NCBI RefSeq assembly: GCF_020184175.1
Contig: NC_065531.1
Coordinates: forward strand, 35,423,213 to 35,487,212
Source: Aphis gossypii
Taxonomy: Eukaryota; Arthropoda; Insecta; Hemiptera; Aphididae
DNA length: 64,000 bases
Reading direction: 5' to 3'
The position numbers were made by a program, and so were the translations under genes. Shown here piece after piece: positions 49,909 through 62,249 of this stretch (the stretch's first letter is position 1; the number at the start of each line of letters is the position of its first letter). A model generated the notes under the pieces. It worked only from the letters and a program-made list of their open reading frames with translations. It had not been told where the DNA came from and made no database searches.

Positions 49909-51397
49909 ATTTCACTACCCACCTAGACATTAAGTTAAATACCTATTTCAAGTCCAGCAAATAATAAAAATGAAACATTTTGTATTATTTTAAAAATGTA
50001 ACTATACATATTTTCTATTAATTATTTATTGCTATTAATCTATTATATAAATAAAAAAAAACTATGTATTTTTAATTAATATGTAAAATACGTAGGTATA
50101 TGAAATATAATTAATTTCGTGTCCATCTGTATTCTGTACTATTGTTTTAAAACTTAAATCATAAAATATATATTTATAGGTAATTAGTAATTACTAATTA
50201 GGTGTGAATGTGTGATAGACATATATATGAGTGTATTAAATTCTAAAGCCTATAGTGTGAGTGCCGAGTAGTGACTACTGACTATATAGTGACTATAGTG
50301 AGTACTAGAGTCAGTGGCGTAGCCAGGGGATGGGCTGAGGGGGCTGCAGCTCTCCCCGAAATTTTAAGAAAATTGAAAAATTATTTTAATGGTCTATGAA
50401 AAACGCTACAAAAGTCTTAAATTGTCATAGCTTTCTTTATTTGTTATATGTATATTAATAATGCTTCGGTATCAGCATGTTACACTTATGGAAGAACCTA
50501 TAGGTAAACCATCGCTGTGAAAAATTGATAGCCTCTCCCAAAGAAAAATCCTGGCTACGCCACTGATTAGAGTATTCTATATATTCTTATTAAATGAAAA
50601 TAAAAGTTCCATTGGTTTTTATTTTGGAAAATTAATTTATGTAAGTACTTGGTTGTATGAGAACCTAATCTATATTGAGTTGTGAGTTATGTTTAAAAAA
50701 TAATGTTAAATGTCCCAGCAAACGCCACTAAACAATAACAAATAACTTGTAAATTGTAATAACTAAGAATTAACAAAAACGTATTATTATAATATAAGTA
50801 ACCTTTTTATTCATTTTTTAATACTCGTACCTACTATTACTATTAGTAATTACTATAGAGCTAGGATTTATATAAAATAACGAAAACAAATTTTTATTAT
50901 TCCTAGAATTATTTATCAATTTATCATAATTCATAATTTGTTATAATTAGTAATTAGGTATTTATTACATTAACTACCTATTAGTTTATATAATTACAAA
51001 ATTACATTATAATATATTAAATTACATAATTCCATTAAATATTAGTTTATATTATTACATGCTACTGATGCTACTATGTTGTTTTAAATTTTCAAATACA
51101 AACGATGTATAATTATAATTTATTGTAAACTGTTAGTCTAGGTATGTCTAATATATTTTGATACCTTATATGTTTGATCCTGTTCCTGTATCATATTTAC
51201 TTATTGTTTACGATATACCTACGTGTTTTGTATATTAATAAATAATACATAGTTTTTTTATGTATAAAATAGCAATAAATAATTAATAGAAAATGTAGTT
51301 ATTTTTTTAAAATAATACAAAATGTTTCATTTTTATTATTTGCTTGTCTTGAAATAGGCATTTAGGTCATTTAAAATGTCTAGGCGGATAGTGAAAT
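49909..51397. repeat. Long inverted repeat, about 190-bp arms, 1.1-kb spacer
   Basis: The left arm (49909-50101) contains ATTTCACTACCCACCTAGAC, then GCAAATAATAAAAATGAAAC and TTAATTATTTATTGCTATT. The right arm (51223-51397) carries the same words in reverse complement and order, with small indels. Both inner ends stop at GTAGGTATAT and both outer ends at ATTTCACTA. The spacer holds a hAT MITE and AT-rich DNA, with no open frame. Long terminal arms suggest a Mutator- or foldback-type element, but I see no target duplication. Confidence 0.7.
50312..50565. mobile_element. hAT-like MITE with CAGTGGCGTAGCCAG termini
   Basis: The left end CAGTGGCGTAGCCAGG and the right end CCTGGCTACGCCACTG are perfect inverted repeats. 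Flanks ACTAGAGT (50304-50311) and ATTAGAGT (50566-50573) are an 8-bp target duplication with one mismatch. It is inserted in the spacer of the long inverted repeat. Similar termini are common in arthropod hAT MITEs. Confidence 0.85.
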
Positions 51398-51726
51398 TGC
51401 ATTGAAATCAAATTCTTGGACAATATGCCTACGGCAGCTGGTATATAAGATCTAACGATTGACTATTATTATTATAATTATAAATTCGATAGCGGTAAAA
51501 GTTGGAAACATTTGATGACGGAGAACTAGTATGTTCCCTTCTTTTATAGGTACTATAATACTAAATACTATATTATAATATAGTACCTTTATACCTACTA
51601 AGAATTAAGATATATCTTAGTCCGTGGTCCGTGCTATATATAGTATATTATACCATATCAATCCATCGTGATACACTGATACGTTGTATATATTTAACTA
51701 TTTAATAGTATTTATTTACTAATTAC

Positions 51727-52391
51727 CAGGGCTAGGAATTATATGCAACAGCATGTTTTTTTGCGACTTCTGATTATTGATTTTGTCAGTACCTAATGTC
51801 CACGAATCACTTCATAGTTCATGATGAGATAGATGGTGGTGTTTTTATTTTGCATGTTTTTGCATATTTTGGATAAAATGCATATTATTGCATATAGGTA
51901 TTGAATAAAATAAATATTATTGCATACTTCGATTAAAATAATGCGAAAAATTCATGTTTTATTGTATATTTCGTATTTAATTCAAAATGACAATTTAAAA
52001 ATATATGTTGTCGTATTATGTAACACTTTTGAATGTGAATTATAAATTTTATTTCTAAATTTTTTCATTTTATTTTATTTTTCAATTACATTGTATAAAG
52101 AACAGACAATTTTTTTTTGTCACTATATTTTTGTGTTTATCTTACAAAAATATTCTATCCACACTTAATTTATTCAATCAGGCTGGTTTCATAATTAAAA
52201 AAAAATAATAATATTTTTCTAATTTAGTAGCTTATTAATTATTATATATTTATATGTTTATTGTAATTGTCGAAACTAATTTAGACAAATTTTCTTAATA
52301 AAAAAAATAATCTTATAAAAATTTAAATGCATATTTTGGTAAATAAAAAACATATTTTACAATTTTTTATTGTATACAAATCCTAGCCCTG
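51727..52391. mobile_element. Non-autonomous hAT element with CAGGGCTAGGA termini
   Basis: The left end CAGGGCTAGGAATTATATGC and the right end GTATACAAATCCTAGCCCTG are inverted repeats. Perfect 8-bp duplications CTAATTAC lie at 51719-51726 and 52392-52399. The interior repeats TGCATATT-like words but has no transposase frame. Length 665 bp. Confidence 0.87.
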
Positions 52392-52399
52392 CTAATTAC

Positions 52400-53481
52400 T
52401 ATAATATAATAAATTAATAACATTATATAATTGTAATATATAGTTCAATGGTCGTATAATATAGGGGACATGCTTGTTATGGTTATGAGTTATGACCACC
52501 AGACAGACCACAGATTTGAGATTAGTGGACATTGGACAAGACGTAGTATCATGGAGGACCCCCTTGGTCTTTATGTCTTATGACTCAATACATAAACCAC
52601 GTTCTTAACCTAACTGCTAACTGTGATCCACAGTTAACCAAGCGGTGTATATCGCTTTTACGAATAATTAACTTTAGAAACGTTTCATGCGCTAACTTTT
52701 ATATTTTTAAAGTGTATAACGTTAACCATTATATTGAATTCCCTCAAAAGATAATACTATCTTATTTCGTGATAATATTTACAATTTTGCAAGGTGGATA
52801 GGTATATTATATATTTTGAGTATTATTATCAGTGTATTTATTTTCCATGGATTTGTCGACTTTTCCAAGACTCATGACGTAAATAACAGACCAATCGTGC
52901 ACCAGACACCACTCACAACTACACCAGACGTGACCAATTTCTCCTTCCCAGTATCCCGTTATAGTCTATCTCCAAACGTGTTATTATTATTATTATATTT
53001 TAGAAAGTCGAAAAAAGTTTTTGTTGTTCTTCTCAGTTCTTGTTTATCTCACTTAGAGTAGATGAGTTGTTAGTCACAGATGTAATTTGTGTAAATACTA
53101 AGTAATTTAGAGAAATTTACTTACACTAAAATAAACAAGCAAACTGATAATAAATATAATATTTTAAATATATATTATTTTTTTTTATTATGATAGGTAT
53201 TATTTTTTTATTATCAACGTTTTATCGGAGTGTGTATTTATTCGTTTCAAATGTTATTACGCCAAAAAGTGAATTTGTAAATAGTTGGTAATTGAATGAA
53301 CCGAAATTGCTCATTGAAATGTTCCAGTATTTTATACATACCTCCTATAATATCGTACAGAATTATGATATTCTTTAAAATTATTAAATCGGCAGTCGTT
53401 TTAAAATTATAAAAATCGTATTGATCTCGGGCAGCATCTGTTTTACGCCTCTGGCGAAGCACACATATTTTGATACGTCGT
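52400..53481. promoter_or_regulatory. Less AT-rich region, possible promoter and 5' UTR of a gene to the right
   Basis: 52440-53060 and 53230-53481 have markedly more G and C than the flanks, as the flanks of the other genes here do. Short frames at 52580-52801 and 52816-53061 have no recognisable motif. The region leads into a candidate first exon at 53482. Confidence 0.35.
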
Positions 53482-53506
53482 ATGAAATCTGTGTCAATGA
53501 ATGCTG
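53482..53506 (+). CDS. Candidate first coding exon of a long-intron gene (partial)
   Basis: ATG followed by codons for MKSVSMNA and one base, then a strong donor GTAAGT. It lies at the end of a less AT-rich, UTR-like block, and everything to its right is intron-like up to the window end. I do not recognise the peptide; nine residues are too few. If real, the next exon is more than 10 kb away or outside the window. Confidence 0.3.
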
Positions 53507-56500
53507 GTAAGTTTTTATACTTTCATTTTGATAATTTTAAGTTTAAAACATTTTTATTTTTTATTGAATATAGTTAATTTTAATAGAATTGTTTTCTGAT
53601 ATTAAATGTTTTTGCACAGTTTACATAATTTCATATTGGAAACAATTTATGGTTTTCTTTTCTTTCATACTAAGTCACTTTTTGTTAACAGATACATTTT
53701 TCAATGTATGTCATCCAATTATTAATTGTATGTTAAATAAATGAATATGAGCTATTTTAGAATAATTTAATATACAGTTTACATCTCAATAGATAGGTAC
53801 TAAACCCACTGATGTAATGTATTTATATAATTAATGTAGCATATGTTTTGGGTTAGAAATACTTAATTGTCATTACCATGATCGGATGGAGTTGTTATTA
53901 ATTAAAAAAAAAAACATACAATTAAGAGACAGTGTGAGAAATAAAGATAATTTTTTAAAGTATCTTGTTTTTCATATATGTATTTGTAAATAATCAAAAT
54001 TAGTAAACTAATTTTGGAACCGTCTGATTTGTATATTTTTTATATTCAAGAAATAAAAAAAAAACATTAAAATGTAGGTATAATATATAATAGACACATT
54101 TAGTATCTCAAATTGTTATAAATTATAAAATAAATGAACTACCTAATGTTATTTTAATTCTTATAAAAGGCAAAAACTTAAAGTAGCTACATAAAGTCCT
54201 AGGAACACTTAATTAATCGTATCCTTGTGTAATTTAATCAAAAAATACTAATTAATTCACTATCATTGATTTTTAATGAAGTAGGTACTGTATCAAAATC
54301 TACGATTCACTCATCTGATATTTAAAGAAATATACATACATAACTAAGTCTATAATAAGAAATTATTTTTATGTAACTGACAATTTATTATTGACCAATG
54401 TTAATTATTTTAGTATGTAGTACCTACTCACATATTATGATATGTATACTCTTTAATTGATGTATGATTAGTAAATTCATAATACTTGCAATTCCAGAGG
54501 TTATTTATAGAATTTTTATTATGAACAATTATTATATTCTGTTAGTATGTTTAATAATTTTGATAGTGAGTTGCTTAATGTTCTAACTTAATATTTTTAC
54601 TTATTAGGTATTGACTAGGTATTTAACTTTAAATGTTAATTTTAATGTTTTAAATTGTTGTTCTTCTTAATTAAAACTACTTTGTATCATATGTGACCCA
54701 TTTTAAAGTTTTGACTAATTGTTATAGTAGGTAATTTATTATTATTGTTCAATGTATCTATTTTATTTTATTTTTCATCAAAGCTATTTTGTTGGTTGTT
54801 ACGAATAATTTATTTTAGTTATGAGTATTTTTATGTTGGTAACTAGAATCAGCTTAAAAAAAAAAAAAAACAATAGAATTTTTCTGACTAAAGAAATTTA
54901 ATGTATGGTACCTATTATTGCTGGTTAAATATATATTTATTTGTTATTTTAAGTTTATGAACTTAGTTATCAACATTTCAAAAAGTCATCCCAAATATTA
55001 TCATTCTGAAACCTGAGCTTCCTATTCAAAGACTATAGTATATGTAAGGTACAAGTATAAAGTAAAACTTCTTTAAATGGTCATGTCCATGACTTCAAAA
55101 TTCAGTTATATTGTTTAGTGTCATTGGTATAGGTATATTATTAAAATTCACGCTATGAATTGGCCATATACTTACATCTTGATAAGAAATTTCCTTTGAA
55201 TTCTTATTGATTTTAAATGCTTTTCAAAGCCTTACCTAATATAGTTTAGTTTTTTATTTTCTTGAGTAAGTTATATATGTTAAACAAAATTAAGGTGTAG
55301 GTATTTCATTCATTTTTAGAATATTGTTTACTTTTAATGTTTGAGTTTTGATTTGGAAACCTTTCTTGTATAACCTATTAAATTTAATAAATATATTATT
55401 TTACATATATTTTCATTAGTCATTATTCATCATTGGTTTTATACCTAGAGTTATGTATATGATTAATGATTAATGATGATGATAATTTGAAATTGTTATG
55501 TACTCCTATTACAAGTGCTTGAATGTTTATGTTAAATGGCATTAATAAGTATATATTTATGCACAAAAAAAAAAAAAAAAATAAATAAATGGTTAACTTT
55601 GCATAAAATTCTTAGAATATGAATTTTTGATTTAATGCAATAAATATTGTATATTATTGTATTAAATCTAAAAATTATTAAGAAAAAAATTTTCTATAAC
55701 ACAACAAACAAAACTTGTTGTTTATATGTAATGTTGCTTAAAAAAATTACAATTATACCTATGCCAAATAAAAATTGTATTATTTTATTCATTTAAACAT
55801 TAAACGAAGTTGTACCTAGGTTAAAATTCAATAGGATTAATAGAAATAAATATGCTACATCACAAAAATCTAAGCTCTATTAATTTTTAATGACTATTTA
55901 AAATGTCATTAATAATAAATTGAATATAAAGGAATTAAAATATTGATATTTTATGAATATTTTAATCCTAATTGTATTGAAATGGACATTTGATTATTCA
56001 TTAGTTTGTTATGTTAGTATGTACAATTTTTGCAATATAGTATCTTAATTTATTAAATTCCTTACCACTCCATTTATCAAATATGTCTTATACCAAATTC
56101 ATTTAGATTATTTTTATTTCATATGGTATGAGTATGAAAAACTGTCACATTTTTGTTTATTATTATGATTAAGTCTAAGCAAGCAAACGTGATGTTTTTT
56201 TTTTAGATTTAAAATTTGATATGATTACATAATAGCTGTTACTTATTACATTTAAAACTGCCAAGACAATTTTCTAAAAAAAAGAAATAGTAATATTTTA
56301 TATATTTGTTAGTTGTTGATTAAGCCAATTCTATTAATTTTTGTTATTGTTTAGATTTATTAAGGTCTTCTTAGGTCTGATAAATATTTTAAAAACCAAG
56401 TGTGAACTAACTTCTAAGATAGTAATTTAAATATAGTTGTTTTTTAAATTATATATTTTATCTGTCATTAATGTCAGAGGAGTAATACATTTTTCTTAAT

Positions 56501-56699
56501 GTATTTACTTAGGTAAAACATATTTTTATTTTTATTTCAACTATAATTTAAATAAATAGGTATATGATCAATTAAATCAGTTTTTGTAAATATTAGGTAT
56601 TCAAATTTTTACTTTGATGTCTATATTTTTTCCATTATGCTTATATAATTACCTGTATTAAAAATAAATACAAAAAGAAAATATGATAATAATTGTATT
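53507..56699. other. AT-rich DNA, possibly intron, nothing recognised
   Basis: No exon-like frame or repeat termini were seen. A-runs are present near 54860 and 55566. Confidence 0.5.
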
Positions 56700-57200
56700 A
56701 CCTTACTTTAAGACATTGATCAGGGGAGCCATCTAGTGATAGAACCCTTTTGTCGAGTTTTTCTAAATGAACAGTGAAATCTAAAAGATCATGAAACTAA
56801 CGTCTTTTAAGACAGTGAGAAGGGCTGCCGGGAATCAAGATAGTGTGCTTGGTTTGCGATTAAAGGGTTTGGGTGTTGGAGTAATTTGAAATGGAATTTT
56901 TACAGTGGGATTTAACTAAACTAACAACTGGTTTGATATTTAAATCTTTGTAAAGGGTAATATTAGAGATTTACCAAGGGGTAGACATTATATATTATAC
57001 AAAGAGAGATTGATTGAAAGGCTTTGATTGTTTTTAGTTGCATTGGTTTAGCACCAAATGACCAAATTGTTTTTAGAATTGACTAATAAATAAGTATTTC
57101 GTTATGAAGTCAAAGTGGGATTTTAGTACAGAGTGTAATAAGCGAGATCTAGTGTTTAATAACTTTCTTTTAGATTTGAAATGAGGATCCCCAGCTTAAT
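56700..57200 (-). pseudogene. Decayed jockey-like reverse transcriptase C-terminal fragment
   Basis: Minus-strand translation reads RKLLNTRSRLLHSVLKSHFD, then IWSFG-like remnants, KQSKPFNQSL, MSTPW, ISNITLYKDLNI and NPLIANQAHYLD, with stops and shifts. The order equals the tail of jockey-type elements (KLxLYKxxLKPxWxYG ... IQxFQSKxLR ... APWYVxNxTLHxDL ... NPLA). It is inactive. Confidence 0.65.
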
Positions 57201-58393
57201 CTTTTATCTAAAATAATAAATAAATATTTAACTTGAGTTAAGAAGAGGTAGGAATAAAAAATAAATTAATTAAAAGATAATTTTTTACTACATTTTATTT
57301 TTATTTGCAACCATTCATTCTAAAATTATGGATCAAGTTAGTTTTCTCTTTGCTAATTCTTGAACTATAATATTTGCTGTATTTTTTTCTAAGTTTATTT
57401 ATTTTTACCAATGCCATCCTAAAACATAAAACTGTATTTGTACATTTTCTCTTTTAAGTGTATTAATAATGAATTGATATGTTATGACTTATATGGGCTT
57501 AAATGAAATTTAGAGAGATTTAACTAGGGATTTAAAAGCTTACCTAACTGTATTTATTATTTGTTTAATATGTAATATATGTTTAATATATGTTGATCAT
57601 TTTTTTTAAATGAATTATTAGTATAGTATACATCCAATATATATATGTAGCCAACGCATAGCTAATTACTACTGATTATTTTCTTTTTTTGAACTAATGT
57701 ATACATTTTTTAATTTAATATTTATTGATATATTATGTGCAATTTATAAATTGTTATTTTCAGTTTTTAAAATACTACATGTGGTTAAATTTATTATATT
57801 TTCAAGTTTCAACACTGCTCTGTGAAATGTTTCTCTAGACTAGAAAGCTTTTGTTTTAACCTGTAATAACTTTGAAATGTATTCCCAGAATATTAACTAA
57901 ATTGTAATTCCAATATAATATAATATGAATAGTGCCTTAACTACCCTCCGTCCTCAGAAAATTTTATTTTTTTATAATATAATTTTTTATAGTATTATTA
58001 TATTACTTTCTTATATATTAATCTTAATACTGCTATATATTTTCAAATTATTGAGTTATTATAGTTAATGAGTTATCATTCTGGTTATAATAGCTGTTAT
58101 ATGGCTATACCTTTCTTTCATACATACAAAAATAAAATATATATTGTTAGGTATATAGTATAAATTTAATAATAATACACTAATAATTAAACATTGTTAA
58201 GTTGAAATCTAGTATAATTTTTGTGCAATACACATTTATGCTTGATTATAATATAACTAAATAATTTATAAGAAAAATACATTTTATATAAAAAAGCAAT
58301 TTGATTTAACTCATATGCGTCTCTTTATTATTTTCTGCATCCTTGGCAATCACCTATTTCTCCAACCTCTAGTTACGGTACTGAATATGAATA
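57201..58393. other. AT-rich DNA, nothing recognised
   Basis: No coding or repeat structure was seen that I could support. Confidence 0.5.
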
Positions 58394-58742
58394 CAGTAGA
58401 ATCTCGGTAACCCGATACATATCAGACCATGCTACTGCCGGATTAATAAAAACGCCGAATTAGTTCACATCAAAACGCATTTTTACTTATTAAATTTTAC
58501 ATTTTTACTCATATTAAAAATGAATAACCTTATTGTATTTTATTATAACATATATATAATACATATATACTGTGTTTAATTACTCTTTTAATGGGACAAG
58601 TTTAAAAAAATTATCAATTTGTTTTTGTTTTCTTGTTTACAATAGTAATTTTATGATTAATTTCCAGATAAATATAGGTTAATATAGTCAGATTACTGGA
58701 CGTATCGGATTATCAAACGGCCAGATTACCGAGATTCTACTG
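58394..58742. mobile_element. pogo/Tigger-like MITE with TA target duplication
   Basis: The left end CAGTAGAATCTCGGTAACCC and the right end TTACCGAGATTCTACTG are perfect inverted repeats over 17 bases, and TA flanks both sides (58392-58393 and 58743-58744). The termini and TA target fit the pogo branch of the Tc1/mariner superfamily. The 349-bp interior has no transposase. Confidence 0.82.
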
Positions 58743-59390
58743 TAATTGAAATTATTTGAGTATTTTTTCTGCTTAAAAAATGATTTGCAGAATAAGATAA
58801 AAAACATAATATTTTTTTGTCATTTTACAATAATATAATTTTTCCTTCAATAGAGTTAGTGTTATGTTCAAAACAGTAGATTATTTTGTTAGTTTTAGAA
58901 TTCAAAAAATTAGTATTATCTCTTTCGTCCTAAGCCCCTTAGAAACGAGAACAAAGTGAATTTATTCAAACCTAATTATTTCTTAATGTTTTAAGTAATA
59001 TTAAATTAAAATTGTCTATTACAACAAATATAGAGATTTTTGACATTAACTTATATTAGTTTTTCTAAATATTGTTTAAATAAAAATATAATATCTATAA
59101 TAGTAAATCATATAATAATTGAAATACAAAACCGATAGGTCAAATTCAATAGTACCTCATTTTTTCCATAATTTGTGTATTACTCTAGAATTACTGAAAA
59201 TCATAAAAATTATTTTGATAAATATGTTTTATTTATGATGTTAGTGTGTACAGGAATGTGATACATAATATTATATAAATAATAAAGTTGATTTTTAAGA
59301 GTTATATGTTTCTAGCTTATTATTGAAATGAATAAAGCTGTCATTTACACCCTAGTGGGAATTCGAGTATTATCAATTCTAAATGTATAA

Positions 59391-59424
59391 ATATATATAT
59401 ATATTATATATATATATATATATA
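59391..59424. repeat. (AT)n microsatellite
   Basis: A run of alternating A and T with one TT interruption. Confidence 0.8.
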
Positions 59425-60058
59425 AATAACGGTATCTAATATCTATCTCATATCATGTATAAATATTTTTTTTGATAATAATAGGATTACAATAGTTCAG
59501 AATGGCCAGAAATTAGAATGTTCTGTGGTAAAACCATGATTTAGAATAATTATTGGTCCCTGCAAAATAACACTGTATGCGGACAATCACTCAAAGTCAT
59601 AATTTTATTATTTTATGAGTGAAGAATGTTAATAATACTTATTGTCTGTAGATGTCAGTGTCCTTAAGTATAAAAAAATAAGTACCTATTAGAAGGCATT
59701 GCCATTCGACCCATCGTTATACATGACCACAAATTATATTATTATATGATAGGTAGATACATGGTGACTTTTTAACGTAATATACGCATTATATAAAACT
59801 ATTAACATATTTAAAAAATTTTTTTATATAATTTGAAGTCAAACAAATAATATTAAGTTATGTTATATTATTTCAAAGCAAAATATTTTTTTGAGTATTT
59901 GAATATTTTGGTGCGTAGAAATAGAATTTTGAACGAATTTTGAAGTTACTAACTAATATAACTATCTAAAATATCTATTTTTTTTTTTTTTTTAATATTA
60001 ATCTTCTTAGGTTTTAAACCACAAGACACAATTTCTTTTATCTATTTCCATTCAGAGT
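59425..60058. other. AT-rich DNA, nothing recognised
   Basis: Contains a long T-run near 59980. No coding signal. Confidence 0.5.
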
Positions 60059-60066
60059 GTCTAAAG

Positions 60067-60360
60067 CAGCGTTTCTTTAACATTTTATCCGTGGAATCCT
60101 TTTTTATCTTTATTTTTATCGTGGAACCCCTATGATTTTTTTTAGATTTTTTGCTACTTTTATTAAGCTTTTAACAATAAATTTCGATAATTAGAACCCC
60201 TACATTGTTTCAATAGTTATTACGTGTAAAACATTTTTTTTCAATAGTCGCTACTAATCTTAAGTTAAATTTTTAAGTCATTTTCTTGAAAATTTTGAAA
60301 AAAAGCATTTTAGTTTTGCGGAACTCTAGGGTTTCGTGGAACACAGTTTAAGAAACTTTG
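60067..60360. mobile_element. hAT-like MITE with CAGCGTTTCTTTAAC terminus
   Basis: The left end CAGCGTTTCTTTAAC and the right end GTTTAAGAAACTTTG are imperfect inverted repeats. Phrases GTGGAATCC/GTGGAACCCC near the left and GCGGAACTC/GTGGAACAC near the right echo each other. Flanks GTCTAAAG (60059-60066) and GTCTAGGG (60361-60368) match at 6 of 8 bases. Confidence 0.65.
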
Positions 60361-60368
60361 GTCTAGGG

Positions 60369-62081
60369 TTATTGATTTTCCATTTTATGTAATCAGATTT
60401 CCTTTCCATTCCATTCTTCTTAACCAAATCAATATATAATATATAGACAATATTAACCATTGTTTTGATATAATTGATATAAGATCAATAGGTTTTGTTT
60501 TAAAAATAATCACGGATGTGAACTATATCTATGTATAATCAACAGTATTATCATATAAGTGTAAGTCGTAGTAAATTTACAGGCCCATCAAGTATTGATA
60601 TACTAAGTGTTACACTTGTAGTTACTTAATTCGGCTGTACATTTGTAATGTTATAAATTTAAAATGCTATATTTTTTAGTACTTAATATAGTAATATGTT
60701 GGTAAAGATTTTTTAACGTTGTTTGTTCTACAATTTAACAAATACAAGTAGATAGATAACAAAAATACAAACAATTTTTATGTATTTTTTATATTTATTA
60801 TTTTTAGGTGTAGTATAGAATATAATATAAGGTTACAACTTATGACTACGGAATATTTTTTTGTATATCAAGCAACTTTGCTATTTGTGATAAGATAATT
60901 AGTGATAAAGTGATAACCTATTTTAATTTTTTTCTTATTATTTTATATCATTATAATATTATGTTGATATGAACTATTTGTATATATTATATATTAATAT
61001 ATATATATATATTTACAAAAGCCTTGGATGAGTAAATAATGAAGTACAAATTATAATTTGAAATAAAATAGATATGATATAATAAAATCATATTACCTAC
61101 GTTTGTATGAATGCTTATTGTATGTAAATACGAAAAATTAGATCATATTTAACCTTCATTTTAGAATATTTAGATGTTCATTATTTTCTTCTTGCTTATT
61201 TATTTTAGGAAACCTTAGTTCATTTACACTTATCGAAAAAAATGATTTATATTTAGTGCGTTATTAAATAATAAAATAAATTATACAATTTTATTTGACT
61301 AATTTGTTTTACAGTTACAGTTTTACATTTTATTTTATAAAGCATTGGTGCAATTTAAACTTTCAAAAGCCGTTAAAGTTGTTTTATTGATTACCTATTC
61401 ATATTATTTTAAGTTAGCTTGAAAACTAACCTAACATAAATTAAACGTTTATAAATTTATAGTGGGCTAATAATAGTGGCCTTTTTAACATATAAATGTT
61501 CTTTTTCAATTTTGTTACAAATCAATACCTTTTAGAATAATGATATAAAGATTAAAAACTTTCTAACTACATTACGAGTTTAGTGTTGCTTATTTTTTTA
61601 AGTATTAAAAAATAATAGATCGTAGTTTACAGAAATAAATAAATATTAGGTATACTAAAATGGATTTAATGTGATATTGTTTTTAAAACAACCACGCTAA
61701 GAAATGTTTTTTGGTGTAAATCATAGGTAAGAATGGTAAGATAAAATAATACTATTCAAGGACTAAATTTAAAATTCTAAAATACACTTTTTTTACTTGT
61801 ATAAAGGTCCTTTCTATTAATATTATATGATTAAGACGTCATATTAAGCATCTATTCACAATTTGAAGTGTTTTTTTTATATTTCGGGTTAGGTTAAACA
61901 GTAAACATATTATGTAGGTGTACGGCTTACTGGTGACTTTCGCCGGTTCTGTTTATTGTATAATATATATTATATAACAAATTTACGATTAGACCGACAG
62001 ACTTAAGACCGGTTGTCTGTTGAATTCCTCACATCAATTACAGAATACAAATTTCGGAGTGTTTTACCATAAGTTTGATGT
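60369..62081. other. AT-rich DNA, nothing recognised
   Basis: Includes a short TA-rich microsatellite around 60990. No supported gene or repeat. Confidence 0.5.
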
Positions 62082-62089
62082 TCTTCACT

Positions 62090-62241
62090 CAGGGGGCGGA
62101 TGTAGGAAATTTTTTTTTTGGGGGGGAGGTTTGAATAAATTAGAATTTTTTGAAGGTTCATAAGTGAGAATAACTGCGTTTGAAATTAATCATCCATTCA
62201 TTTCGGAGAGGGTTCGACCCCTACCCCTGCGTCCGCCTCTG
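62090..62241. mobile_element. hAT-like MITE with CAGGGGGCGGATG terminus
   Basis: The left end CAGGGGGCGGATGTAGG pairs with the right end CCTGCGTCCGCCTCTG in reverse complement. Perfect 8-bp duplications TCTTCACT lie at 62082-62089 and 62242-62249. It has a G-run on the left and a C-rich right part, and is 152 bp long. Confidence 0.87.
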
Positions 62242-62249
62242 TCTTCACT

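Noticed and set aside
53247..53462. Minus-strand 71-codon frame before the candidate first exon
   Set aside because: No conserved motif. It lies in a UTR-like block that better fits the plus-strand donor.
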